Below are positions 33,655 through 41,058 of a stretch of 64,000 nucleotides of DNA, in pieces. The notes under the pieces are model-generated. The model saw only the letters and a program-made list of their open reading frames with translations. It was not told the origin of the DNA and did no database searches. The stretch is taken from contig JANPLI010000181.1 in NCBI GenBank assembly GCA_031426455.1, positions 16,069 through 80,068 of the forward strand, in the 5' to 3' direction. The stretch's first letter is position 1. The number at the start of each line of letters is the position of its first letter. Origin of the DNA: JANNMJ01 sp031426455. Its GTDB lineage: Bacteria > Bacteroidota > Bacteroidia > Cytophagales > Hymenobacteraceae. Position numbers and translations under genes: made by a program.

Positions 33655-33862
33655 TCACAACTTTATGAAGAAGCGCGCGGGCCCGGTGGCGTAAAGGAAG
33701 GTAATGGGTTTGTCGTTGCGAAGGAAAACGACGGGTTCGGCTGCGCCTTCACGACGCCGACGCGCGCACCGTCTCCGAATCCGCCGCACCATCGGGTTCA
33801 CCCATTGGGGTAGCGCCGTACACCAGCGTCCGAAGCCGCGCTAAATGCTCCCGGCTTTTCAC
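33655..33862 (-). pseudogene. Frameshifted coding remnant 1
   Basis: On the minus strand a GTG at 33862 begins a frame (VKSREHLARLRTLVYGAT...) that continues GATPMGEPDGAADSETVRASAS and then stops. A frame offset by one base carries straight on as REGAAEPVVFLRNDKPITFLY and ends FFIKL at 33655. Joined, they make about 68 aa with sensible composition. The second half alone could also start at an ATG at 33792 (45 aa, arginine-rich N-terminus). I do not recognise the family. A one-base indel in a small gene is the simplest reading. Confidence 0.45.
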
Positions 33863-33869
33863 TCCCCCA

Positions 33870-33996
33870 AAAGCCTGGGCCCTTTTACCCAAAAGCACGG
33901 GCCCTTTTTCAAAAAGGACCCGTGCTTTTCCAAAATGGACCCGTTCGTTTGGGTAAACGAACGGGTCCTTTTGCCCAAACGAACGGGTCCTTTTTT
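33870..33996. repeat. Nested palindrome cluster
   Basis: Stem 1: 33891-33909 with 33911-33929 (19 bp, one mismatch, 1-base gap; AAAAGCACGGGCCC... with ...GTGCTTTT). Stem 2: GGACCCGTTCGTTT (33937-33950) with AAACGAACGGGTCC (33955-33968), perfect, 4-base loop. A third copy of the right arm (33977-33990) followed by six T can pair with the same left arm instead. GTTTGGG and CCCAAAC add a further competing pairing. Confidence 0.8.
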
Positions 33997-34036
33997 AAGC
34001 CCCTTTGGGCACCGTCACCATCAGGCAGTTACAACG

Positions 34037-34353
34037 TCACCCCAAAACGATGCCCAGCAGCTTCCCGATCTGCCTATCGACGGCCTTGAGGCGCATAATT
34101 TCGATGATCAGAAAGCGCTTTTCGTCGGCTTCGATGGCCGTCAGCAGTTCCTGGCCCAGCTCGGTCAGGCGGTCCTGCACCGGCTCAGGCGGAGCAGGGT
34201 GGGGTCGGCGGCGGCAATACGCGGTGTGGGTGCTGGTTTTATCCAGGAGTTTTTGCGCGCAAAATATGCTGGCTCGACTTCAGCCTTGATTCGTGTCTTG
34301 GTGGGAAATGCGGCGGACGAGGATGGCCTGAAGGCGTCTCGACTAAGCACCAT
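34037..34353 (-). pseudogene. Frameshifted coding remnant 2
   Basis: On the minus strand one frame reads KAEVEPAYFARKNSWIKPAP..AAADPTLLRLS. A frame offset by one base, continuing at about 34180, reads EPVQDRLTELGQELLTAIEA then DEKRFLIIEIMRLKAVDRQI and GKLLGIVLG before the stop at 34037. Both halves look protein-like and meet where one frame degenerates (SRCRTA then stop). Together they make about 105 aa. The family is not recognised; the C-terminal half is probably helical. The start is uncertain (ATG 34353 is the first available). Confidence 0.45.
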
Positions 34354-34429
34354 ATCGTCTTCGTTCGTTTGCCGATCCGTAGCTCAGGCAAAACCCCGCT
34401 GCAAGCAACTCAAAGCCGTGCTAAAACGG

Positions 34430-34437
34430 TACCTTTG
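34430..34437 (+). promoter_or_regulatory. Promoter -7 box for the DksA-like gene
   Basis: TACCTTTG, an exact TAnnTTTG match, 85 bases before the ATG at 34522. Confidence 0.55.
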
Positions 34438-34521
34438 CGGGCCGTAACGGCCAGCCCGCCTTCTGGGCTGCCTAGCCGGCTCTTTTTCCCTCGAACTTAT
34501 TTGCTTCCCCCTGCCGCTCGT

Positions 34522-34908
34522 ATGGCGAATGAACAGACCCTCCGGTACTCGCGTGAAGACCTCACGGAGTTTGAAAACCTGATTCAGGAAAAGCTCGGCT
34601 CAGCCCGCAAGGAGGTCGATTACATCAAAGAAACGCTCGCCAAGCGTAACGAAGCCGGCACGGACCAAACCTCGTCGGCAACGAAGATGCTCGAAGATGG
34701 CGCCGACACGGCCGAAAAAGAGAGCCTCAACCAGTTGGCTTCGCGGCAGATGAAGTTCATCCAGCAGTTGGAAAATGCGATGGCGCGCATCAAAAACGGC
34801 ACCTACGGCGTGTGCATCGGTACGGGCAAGCTGATTCCGAAGGAGCGCCTGCGGGCGGTGCCGCACACGCAGCACAGCATCGAGGCGAAGATGACCCGGC
34901 GCGACTAA
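34522..34908 (+). CDS. TraR/DksA family protein
   Basis: 128 aa. An N-terminal helical hairpin (LTEFENLIQEKLGSARKEVDYIKETLAKR; NQLASRQMKFIQQLENAMARIKNGTYGVC) precedes a shrunken zinc-finger region (CIGTGKLIPKERLRAVPHTQHSIEAK) with a single cysteine. This is the usual Bacteroidota form. DksA-type proteins enter the RNA polymerase secondary channel and modulate initiation, often with ppGpp; whether this one does is inferred. ATG 34522 gives the canonical N-terminus MANEQ..RYSREDL. A terminator follows. Confidence 0.9.
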   Translation: MANEQTLRYSREDLTEFENLIQEKLGSARKEVDYIKETLAKRNEAGTDQTSSATKMLEDGADTAEKESLNQLASRQMKFIQQLENAMARIKNGTYGVCIGTGKLIPKERLRAVPHTQHSIEAKMTRRD

Positions 34909-34989
34909 AATCCAGCCGTAAGCGGCCAGTTAAATCGGCAAGTGCTGAAGCTGACCCTCCCGGACGGCGCCGCTTCTTTCCTGATCTAA

Positions 34990-35032
34990 TCGCCTCCAAC
35001 CGGGCTGCCTGCCTCGGTTGGAGGTGATTTTT
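34990..35032 (+). terminator. Terminator after the DksA-like gene
   Basis: A 13 bp stem (TCGCCTCCAACCG with CGGTTGGAGGTGA, one G-T pair) followed by TTTTT. Confidence 0.85.
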
Positions 35033-35052
35033 GCGTTTTACCTGCTGATTCT

Positions 35053-35664
35053 GTGGCTGTTGATTCTCCTCTCGTCGCACCTCCTGTTGCTACCCCCGCC
35101 GGGCTGCTGCCCTGGGTGCAGGCGCTGGTCTTCTGCGCCACAGAGCCGATTACGGTCGAACAGTTACAAGGCTGCCTGACGGAAGCCCTGAGCCTGCCGG
35201 ACCTGTCGGCGGACCTGATGCTGAATACGCTCGACGCCCTCAACGCGCACCTCGACGCTACCGGAATGGCGTTTCAGGTAGCGGCTATCGGTGGCGGGTA
35301 TCAGCTGCTGACGCGCCCGGCATACCAGCCGGTGGTGGAAGCCTTGCTGCGGCAGCGGGCGCGGCGGCGGTTGTCGGCGTCGATGCTCGAAACGTTGGCT
35401 ATCATCGCTTACAAGCAGCCGATTACGCGCCAGCAGGTCGAGCAGATTCGGGGAGTGGCCTGCGATTACGCGGTGCAGAAGCTCCTCGAAAAAGAGCTGA
35501 TCGAGCCGCGGGGCAAGGCCGAGACGGTGGGCCGGCCGATGCGTTTTGGCACTACCCCGCGTTTTATGCAGTTCTTCGGCCTCAGCGCGCTGCGCGACCT
35601 GCCGCAGCTTCGCGACGTGGGAGCCCACGAAGATGCCGCCCCTGTCGTTCATTCGGCGGCCTAA
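35053..35664 (+). CDS. scpB: Segregation and condensation protein B
   Basis: 203 aa from GTG 35053. Two winged-helix domains of the kleisin-associated ScpB family: WVQALVFCATEPITVEQLQGCL..., then LSASMLETLAIIAYKQPITRQQVEQIRGV..DYAVQKLLEKELIEPRGKAETVGRPMRFGTTPRFMQFFGL. The LAIIAYKQPITR and GRP..YGTT-like motifs are diagnostic. It works with SMC and ScpA in chromosome segregation; neither lies here. It is followed 76 bases later by an RluB-type gene, a neighbour pair common in many bacteria. Confidence 0.94.
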   Translation: MAVDSPLVAPPVATPAGLLPWVQALVFCATEPITVEQLQGCLTEALSLPDLSADLMLNTLDALNAHLDATGMAFQVAAIGGGYQLLTRPAYQPVVEALLRQRARRRLSASMLETLAIIAYKQPITRQQVEQIRGVACDYAVQKLLEKELIEPRGKAETVGRPMRFGTTPRFMQFFGLSALRDLPQLRDVGAHEDAAPVVHSAA

Positions 35665-35739
35665 GCGGGTAGCTGCCCGCGTTTGCAATTTGAATTTGGC
35701 TTTTTTTCCAGTAGTGATACTGTAACCTTTTGTTTGACT

Positions 35740-37722
35740 ATGGCTTACCAACGGCCTGATTCGCGCAGCAAGCCCCGCCGGGATGGCGGCACTTCGCGTC
35801 CCGGTTCTGCATCTTCCAATTCTAAATCCGGCGGCTTCGGCGCGTCGGCCCGCCCGGAAGGGCCACGTACGCCCGGTGGGCGCGGTGGTGCCGGCAGCGG
35901 TAACGGCGGCTCGTTCCGCCCCGGTGGCGCTGGCTCGACCGGCCCAAAACGGGACTTCGGCGGTGGCAATTCCTTTCGTCCCGGCAGCGGTGGCGGTGGC
36001 CCGGATCGCTTTCAGCCAAAGCGCGGTGCCTTCGACCCGGACCGTCCGGCGCGTTTCGGCAGCGACCGTCCGGACCGTAACGACGACCGCCGCCCTGCGC
36101 GCGACGACCGCCCCCGCGGCGGTGGCCCCGGCGGCTTCGGCGCACCGAAAGGAAGGCCGTCAGCAGGTTATGATGACCGCGACCGTGCCCCGCGCGAGCG
36201 CTTTACTCCGCGCGATACGTTCAGCTTCGACGACAACGGCCCCGACCTCAACCATCGGCCCAAGACGCTGGCCAACGACCGCAACGACCGTCCCGTGGAT
36301 ACTGCGGCCGACCGGCGCGCGGTCGGCCGGCCCTACCAGAAACCCGACGGCGACGTGGTGCCTATCGGCAAGCCCGGCGAGCGCAACCGCAAGTTTGTGA
36401 AGCCCGTGGATCCGAATGCGACCCGCCCGGCAACGCCTGCCCGCTACGACGATAAGCGCGCGCCCGCTACGGGCGGTGAGCGCGGGGCCGACCGCCGCGA
36501 CGAACGCGGTCCCTACCGCCCCGGTGGTGGCTCCGTGACGGAGCGTTTCGACCGCGAACGGTTCGGCAACGACCGCCCGCGTTTCGAGGTGCCCGGCCGC
36601 GAGACGCCCCGCCCCGGTAAATTCGGCGCTAAGCCCAACGGCAACCGGGGCTTCGGCTCCGACCGCCGCGACCCGCACGAGCGCGCCCAGGCCGACCGCG
36701 CCCGCGAAGAGCGCCGCGAGCGGGGCTGGATTCCGGAGGGCCGCTACCGGCCCGATGCGCCCGCTCCCCGGCCCGCACCCGCGCCTGGCTCGTTCGCCGA
36801 CCGGCGCGACCGGGATGGCGCCCGTGATGGCGCCCGCCGCCCCGAGCGTACCGCTGACCGTAAAGAGGACCGTCCGCGCTTTGGCGCCGACAGCCGCGAG
36901 GCGCCCCGCGAAGCCCCAAACTACAACCTGCAGCGGTTCGAGAAGGGCGCGGCGGCGCGGAGCAAGTTCGCCCCGGGCGGCAAAAAAAAAGACCGGGACG
37001 ATGATGACCTGACGGAAGGCATCCGCCTGAACCGCTACATCGCCAATGCCGGCGTCTGCTCGCGGCGCGAGGCCGATGCGCTGATTGCTTCTGGCGAAAT
37101 CCGGGTGAACGGCGAGATTGTCACCGAAATGGGCTACATCGTGAAGCCCGAAGACTCGGTGCAGTACGGCAAGCGTTCGCTCAAGCGCGAGAAGAACGTG
37201 TACGTGCTGCTCAACAAGCCGAAAGATTATATCACGACCACCGATGACCCCGAGGAACGCAAGACCGTGATGGATCTAGTGGGAAAAGCCTCTAAGGAGC
37301 GCATTTTCCCGGTTGGTCGCCTCGACCGGAACACGACCGGCCTGCTGCTTTTTACCAACGATGGCGAACTGGCCCAGAAGCTGACGCACCCGTCGCACCG
37401 GATGCAGAAAATCTATCAGGTGGAACTGGATAAGCCCCTGCGCCCGGAAGATTTCAAGCAGATTCAGACCGGCCTCGACCTGGAAGACGGCCGCGTGGAA
37501 GTGGACGATGTGGCCGTAGTGAACGGTAACGAAAAGTTTGTGGGCGTAGAACTGCACTCCGGCCGCAACCGCGTGGTGCGCCGCATCTTCGAACACCTGG
37601 GCTACGATGTGGTGACCCTCGACCGGGTGCAGTACGCCGGCCTCACCAAAAAGGACCTGCCGCGCGGCAACTGGCGCTTTCTGACGGAACAGGAAGTCGT
37701 GCGGTTGAAGTACTTTCAATAA
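35740..37722 (+). CDS. RluB/RsuA-type pseudouridine synthase with a long basic disordered N-terminus
   Basis: 660 aa from ATG 35740. About 420 N-terminal residues are low complexity, rich in R, G, D and P (RGG, GG.GG and DRPDR repeats). The enzyme then starts: an S4 RNA-binding domain (IRLNRYIANAGVCSRREADALIASGEIRVNGEIV) and the catalytic domain with D in GRLDRNTTGLLLFTNDGELA and the LHSGRNRVVRRIFEHLGY motif. It isomerises uridine in 23S or 16S rRNA. The tail is expected to bind RNA nonspecifically. Family proteins are normally about 240-300 aa, so the extension is exceptional, though long tails are known in Cytophagales. Confidence 0.93.
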   Translation: MAYQRPDSRSKPRRDGGTSRPGSASSNSKSGGFGASARPEGPRTPGGRGGAGSGNGGSFRPGGAGSTGPKRDFGGGNSFRPGSGGGGPDRFQPKRGAFDPDRPARFGSDRPDRNDDRRPARDDRPRGGGPGGFGAPKGRPSAGYDDRDRAPRERFTPRDTFSFDDNGPDLNHRPKTLANDRNDRPVDTAADRRAVGRPYQKPDGDVVPIGKPGERNRKFVKPVDPNATRPATPARYDDKRAPATGGERGADRRDERGPYRPGGGSVTERFDRERFGNDRPRFEVPGRETPRPGKFGAKPNGNRGFGSDRRDPHERAQADRAREERRERGWIPEGRYRPDAPAPRPAPAPGSFADRRDRDGARDGARRPERTADRKEDRPRFGADSREAPREAPNYNLQRFEKGAAARSKFAPGGKKKDRDDDDLTEGIRLNRYIANAGVCSRREADALIASGEIRVNGEIVTEMGYIVKPEDSVQYGKRSLKREKNVYVLLNKPKDYITTTDDPEERKTVMDLVGKASKERIFPVGRLDRNTTGLLLFTNDGELAQKLTHPSHRMQKIYQVELDKPLRPEDFKQIQTGLDLEDGRVEVDDVAVVNGNEKFVGVELHSGRNRVVRRIFEHLGYDVVTLDRVQYAGLTKKDLPRGNWRFLTEQEVVRLKYFQ

Positions 37723-37799
37723 GCCACTCGTTATGTTCCCCAACTTGATGTTGGACGAACAGCGTAGTCTGAAATGTGACTCGAATGTGGCAGGCGTAA

Positions 37800-38576
37800 G
37801 TGGTGCGTACCCTCGTTCTCGATATCGGTAACACTGCCCTGAAGGCCGGCTTCTTTGATGAAGCCGGCCTTTTGGTGCGCGTGGCCCGCGCGCTAACCGT
37901 AGCCGACCTGCGGCCCGATGTGGTCGCATTCGGCCCTGCGCGGGTGCTGGTGGCATCCGTCGCCGCGTCCGCCGCCGTCGACGTGGGCGCCGCGCTGGGG
38001 CTGCCGCCTGCACAGGTGCTGGCTTTCGGCCCCGATACGCCGCTACCGATTCAACTGGCCTACGACACGCCGCGCACTCTGGGCGCCGACCGCGTGGCGG
38101 CAGCCGTGGGCGCGCAACGGCAGTTTCCGGGCACTGATATCCTGATACTCGACGCTGGCACCTGCCTCAAAGCCGACCTGCTGACGGCCGATGGCATCTT
38201 TCGGGGCGGGGCGATCTCGCCGGGCCTGGCGATGCGCTTCCGGGCGCTGGAAGCCTTTACCGGGCGCTTGCCGTTGGTGGCGCTTGCTTCCGAACCCGCG
38301 GCAGACGCACTACCGCCCTGGCCAGGCTCTTCGACGGCGGCTTCGATCCAGGCCGGGGTGGCGCGCGGGCTGATGGCTGAAGCGGCGGCCTTCGTGGTCG
38401 AGGCCGCGGCGCGTTATCCGGGGCTGCGCGTCGTGCTGAGTGGCGGCGACGCGCGCTGGCTCGCGCAGGGCCTGCCGCTGCTGCTACCGACGCACCTGAC
38501 AGGGAGCCGTACCTTTGCCCTGGAGCCGGACCTGGTGCTGCTGGGCCTGCACCGTATTCTGCAACGCCTTTTTTAG
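37800..38576 (+). CDS. coaX: Type III pantothenate kinase
   Basis: 258 aa from GTG 37800 (a second GTG follows at 37803). ASKHA-fold kinase for the first step of coenzyme A synthesis. Motifs: the phosphate loop LVLDIGNTALKAG near residue 5, LGADRVAAAVGA, and DAGTCLKADLL in place of the usual DxGTAxT. GGAISPGLAMRFRAL and VVLSGGDARWL follow. The catalytic aspartates are present. It follows the pseudouridine synthase after 77 bases. Its 3' end contains the -7 box of the next gene. Confidence 0.92.
   Translation: MVRTLVLDIGNTALKAGFFDEAGLLVRVARALTVADLRPDVVAFGPARVLVASVAASAAVDVGAALGLPPAQVLAFGPDTPLPIQLAYDTPRTLGADRVAAAVGAQRQFPGTDILILDAGTCLKADLLTADGIFRGGAISPGLAMRFRALEAFTGRLPLVALASEPAADALPPWPGSSTAASIQAGVARGLMAEAAAFVVEAAARYPGLRVVLSGGDARWLAQGLPLLLPTHLTGSRTFALEPDLVLLGLHRILQRLF
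38510..38517 (+). promoter_or_regulatory. Promoter -7 box inside the 3' end of coaX
   Basis: TACCTTTG, exact consensus, 63 bases before the GTG at 38580. It suggests the outer-membrane protein gene is transcribed separately as well as by read-through. Confidence 0.45.
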
Positions 38577-38579
38577 TAA

Positions 38580-39938
38580 GTGATCGATCAGCTGCTGTTG
38601 AATCTTCCGACGCCCGTTCGCGCGTCTTTTTCGGGGGCGGCCTTGCTGCTGGCCGTTACGCTGCTGGCCAATTCGGCCGTGCAGGCGCAGGAATTAGGTA
38701 ATGCGCCCTACTCGCGCCTGGGCATCGGGGAAGCGGCGCCCGGTGCCGGGCAGGTCCGCAACCAGGGAATGGGCGGCACGGGCGTAGCGGCGCCCAACTC
38801 GGCTTACGTGAATGACCTGAACCCCGCGCTGGCGCTTTATACCCAGCAGGTAACGTTCGATGTGGGCATCAGTTCGCAGCTTAAAACGTTGCGCTCCGGC
38901 GACGTCCGGCAGCGCACCGGCAACGCGACGCTCGGCTACTTTGCCCTGGCACTACCCATATCGAAGAACTGGGGGGCGGTGGTGGGGCTACGGCCGTTCA
39001 GCACGGTCAGCTACCAGAGTCGTAGCGTGATCGCAGTCAATGGCGACCCCAACGGCCGCGTCGAAGTGCGTTATACCGGCGAGGGCGGGTTGTCGCAGGC
39101 TTACCTGGCGCACGGTATCCGGCTGGCGGGCGGGCTGTCGGTGGGGGCGGAAGCCGCGTTTACATTCGGTTCCGTGGATCGCACCACGTCGAGCCAGTTG
39201 CTGGCCGGCACCAATGTGAGCAATGACAACGAACGCCACGTTTTCGCGGAGCGCCGCCGTTATGGCGACTTCCTGTTCCGGGGCGGGCTGGCGTATCGGC
39301 AGAAACTCAACGACCGCTACAACCTGAGCGCCGGCTCGGTGCTGCAATTCGGCAGCAGCCTGCACGTGACCCGGCGCCGGACGCAGGAGCGCCGCAACGC
39401 GGGCACGGATGGCGTCTTCGAATCGATTCTGATCGAAGACAGCGTTCGGACCCGCACGGCGCTGCCTTACCAGTTGCGCGGCGGACTGGCTCTGGACGAC
39501 AGCCGGGGAAAGCTGCTGACCGTTGATTTTCAGTTTCAGCCCTGGAGCCGCTTCCGGGCTGATGGCGTGGCTCAAACGGTGGGCAGCGGCAACGCCGGCC
39601 TGCGCGACGCGCTGCTGCTGCGCGCGGGGGCCGAGTGGACGCCCGACGCCAACTCCGTGGAATCCTACGCCCGTCGCGTGACCTACCGCTTGGGCCTGTA
39701 CGGAGGCCAGACCGGCATTGCCGATGCCCAGGGGCGCGACCTCCGGGATATGGGCGTGACCTGGGGGTTTGCCCTGCCGCTGAGCAAGGCCTCTACCTTC
39801 GAAAGCACCACGATCCAGACATCGTTTACTTACGGCCGGCGCGATTCCGGGTCGGGCGCTTTGAAAGAAGACTATGTACGGGCGCAGCTGAGCCTGTCGC
39901 TGGGTTCAACGTGGTTCGTAAAACGGCGGATTGATTAG
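38580..39938 (+). CDS. Outer-membrane beta-barrel protein (FadL/PorV-like)
   Basis: 452 aa from GTG 38580, with an export signal ending AVQAQ. The mature start NAPYSRLGIGEAAPGAGQVRNQGMGGTGVAAPNSAYVNDLNPA is the conserved hatch-like segment of Bacteroidota FadL-related proteins. It is followed by alternating amphipathic strands ending LSLSLGSTWFVKRRID. It could be a channel for hydrophobic compounds or a structural barrel. It is placed directly before lptC and ppiD, which suggests an envelope-biogenesis operon. Confidence 0.8.
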   Translation: MIDQLLLNLPTPVRASFSGAALLLAVTLLANSAVQAQELGNAPYSRLGIGEAAPGAGQVRNQGMGGTGVAAPNSAYVNDLNPALALYTQQVTFDVGISSQLKTLRSGDVRQRTGNATLGYFALALPISKNWGAVVGLRPFSTVSYQSRSVIAVNGDPNGRVEVRYTGEGGLSQAYLAHGIRLAGGLSVGAEAAFTFGSVDRTTSSQLLAGTNVSNDNERHVFAERRRYGDFLFRGGLAYRQKLNDRYNLSAGSVLQFGSSLHVTRRRTQERRNAGTDGVFESILIEDSVRTRTALPYQLRGGLALDDSRGKLLTVDFQFQPWSRFRADGVAQTVGSGNAGLRDALLLRAGAEWTPDANSVESYARRVTYRLGLYGGQTGIADAQGRDLRDMGVTWGFALPLSKASTFESTTIQTSFTYGRRDSGSGALKEDYVRAQLSLSLGSTWFVKRRID

Positions 39939-39945
39939 CCTGATA

Positions 39946-40542
39946 ATGAGCGTCTCGCTGGTGGCTCGCGGCTGGTTGCTGACTACTGGCTGGCTGCGGA
40001 CGGCGGCTGGCTGCCTGCTGCCGGGCGTGGTCTGCCTGCTGCTCACAACGGGCTGCAAGCCCAAATTCGGCGACGTGGCTAAGCCGTACCTCTACACCGG
40101 CCCGCTGGTGGAAACCCGCGATGCGCTGACGCTCTTTAGTGATTCGGCGCGCCTGAAATTCAAGCTGATGGCGCCGCTGGAGCAGAAGTACGAAAATGGC
40201 GACATCTGGTACCGGCGCGGCGTCACGGTGACGTTCTACAACGCGCAGGGGCAGCCCCAGAACACGCTGCGCGGCCGGGTAGGGCATTTCGACAAGCAGC
40301 ACAATCAGTATCACGTTCGCGGCAACGTGCAGGTACAGAGCCTGGTCAAGCAGGAAAAGCTCGACACCGAAGAGCTGTACTTTGACCAGCTCAAGCAGCG
40401 CATCTACACCGATAAGTTCGTCCGAATCGAAACCGCTTCCGAAGTGCTGACCGGCACCGGCCTGACCGCCGCGCAGGACTTTTCGCGCTACACGATCCTG
40501 CACCCGGCGGGTATTTTTGCCCTGAAAGAGGCGCCACAATAA
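39946..40542 (+). CDS. lptC: LPS export ABC transporter periplasmic protein LptC
   Basis: 198 aa from ATG 39946; a TTG at 39931 would overlap the upstream gene. The hydrophobic N-terminus ends in a lipobox-like LLTTGC, so it may be a lipoprotein, as is common for Bacteroidota LptC. The single LptC/OstA beta-jelly-roll domain is visible (YTGPLVETRDALTLFSDSARLKFKLMAPLEQKYENGDIWYRRGVTVTFYNAQGQPQNTLRGRVGHFDKQHNQYHVRGNVQV). It bridges LptBFG and LptA to move lipopolysaccharide across the periplasm. The signal region is built on repeated GGCTGGCTGC words. Confidence 0.88.
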   Translation: MSVSLVARGWLLTTGWLRTAAGCLLPGVVCLLLTTGCKPKFGDVAKPYLYTGPLVETRDALTLFSDSARLKFKLMAPLEQKYENGDIWYRRGVTVTFYNAQGQPQNTLRGRVGHFDKQHNQYHVRGNVQVQSLVKQEKLDTEELYFDQLKQRIYTDKFVRIETASEVLTGTGLTAAQDFSRYTILHPAGIFALKEAPQ

Positions 40543-40584
40543 GCTCCGGGTTGTTACGTGGTCACGGACTGAACTGAAAACCTG

Positions 40585-40600
40585 GCGGCCGCAAGGCCGC
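40585..40600. repeat. Short palindrome in the lptC downstream spacer
   Basis: GCGGCC-GCAA-GGCCGC flanked by GCTGTAAC. The reverse complement reads GTTACAGCG then the palindrome then CGCC, the same frame as the element at 55.56 kb. Confidence 0.45.
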
Positions 40601-40618
40601 GCTGTAACCGCTCTTTTA

Positions 40619-40903
40619 ATGGCTGCTCCAAACAAAAAAAAGCCGCTTCCGCCCGCGCGCCCGTCCGGCAAAGGGAAGGCGCCCACCCATCCGGCGCCGA
40701 CGCCGGCCCCTAACCCCGATCTTGATCCCCGGGGGACGATGCTGTACACGATTGGCTTTACGCTGGCCGTGTTTTTCTTCGTGATCGGGATGTACCAGAT
40801 GGTCGTCGAGGAGGACATCATCGGGAATTACTGGCTTGTGATGATTTCAGCGGGCCTGCTGCTGGGGCTGCGGACGTGGCGCGCCAAGGTGCTCAGAGGG
40901 TGA
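40619..40903 (+). CDS. Small membrane protein with a basic proline-rich N-terminus
   Basis: 94 aa. A K/P/A-rich cytosolic arm (residues 1-38) precedes two membrane helices (MLYTIGFTLAVFFFVIGMYQM and YWLVMISAGLLLGLRTW). Similar two-helix proteins next to lptC/ppiD occur in Hymenobacter (recollection). Function unknown. It may be co-transcribed with lptC, 76 bases upstream. Confidence 0.7.
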   Translation: MAAPNKKKPLPPARPSGKGKAPTHPAPTPAPNPDLDPRGTMLYTIGFTLAVFFFVIGMYQMVVEEDIIGNYWLVMISAGLLLGLRTWRAKVLRG

Positions 40904-40963
40904 AAAAACCGGGGTTTATCGGGGCGTTGACGCACCCACGGCGAAGATCCGCCGCCCCAACGC

Positions 40964-40994
40964 TTTGAAAAGCTGGCTTTTTCCGGTTATTTTG
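40964..40994 (+). promoter_or_regulatory. Promoter of the ppiD-like gene
   Basis: TTTG (40964-40967), a 20-base spacer, then TATTTTG (40988-40994), one base short of the consensus. Predicted start near 41001, leaving a leader of about 58 bases that contains a terminator-like hairpin. Confidence 0.6.
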
Positions 40995-41020
40995 CAGTCC
41001 CAAAACAGGGTTCGTTTTCG

Positions 41021-41048
41021 ACGGGCTTCCAACGAGAAGCCCGTTTTT
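41021..41048 (+). terminator. Terminator-like hairpin in the ppiD leader
   Basis: ACGGGCTTC (41021-41029) pairs with GAAGCCCGT (41036-41044) and is followed by TTTTG. It ends 11 bases before the ATG at 41059 and lies downstream of the predicted promoter. It could attenuate ppiD transcription, or end read-through from the upstream genes. Confidence 0.65.
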
Positions 41049-41058
41049 GTCTGATTCA

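Larger units (their letters stand above)
33545..34521. other. 977-base stretch without an intact gene
   Basis: Between rpsU and the DksA-like gene. From left to right it holds the rpsU promoter, a frameshifted coding remnant (33655-33862, minus), a nested palindrome cluster (33870-33996), a second frameshifted remnant (34037-34353, minus), and the promoter of the DksA-like gene (34430). A plus-strand frame of about 200 codons covers much of it but reads through the palindromes and has no recognisable protein character. Confidence 0.65.

Noticed and set aside
34370..34440. Possible tRNA (GTAGCTCAGGCAAAA resembles a D-arm)
   Set aside because: No matching T-arm, anticodon arm or acceptor stem could be found.
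33845..34447. Plus-strand frame of about 200 codons in the rpsU-dksA gap
   Set aside because: It translates the palindromes into repeats such as GPFFKKDP and then crosses the antisense of the two remnants. No protein-like signal.
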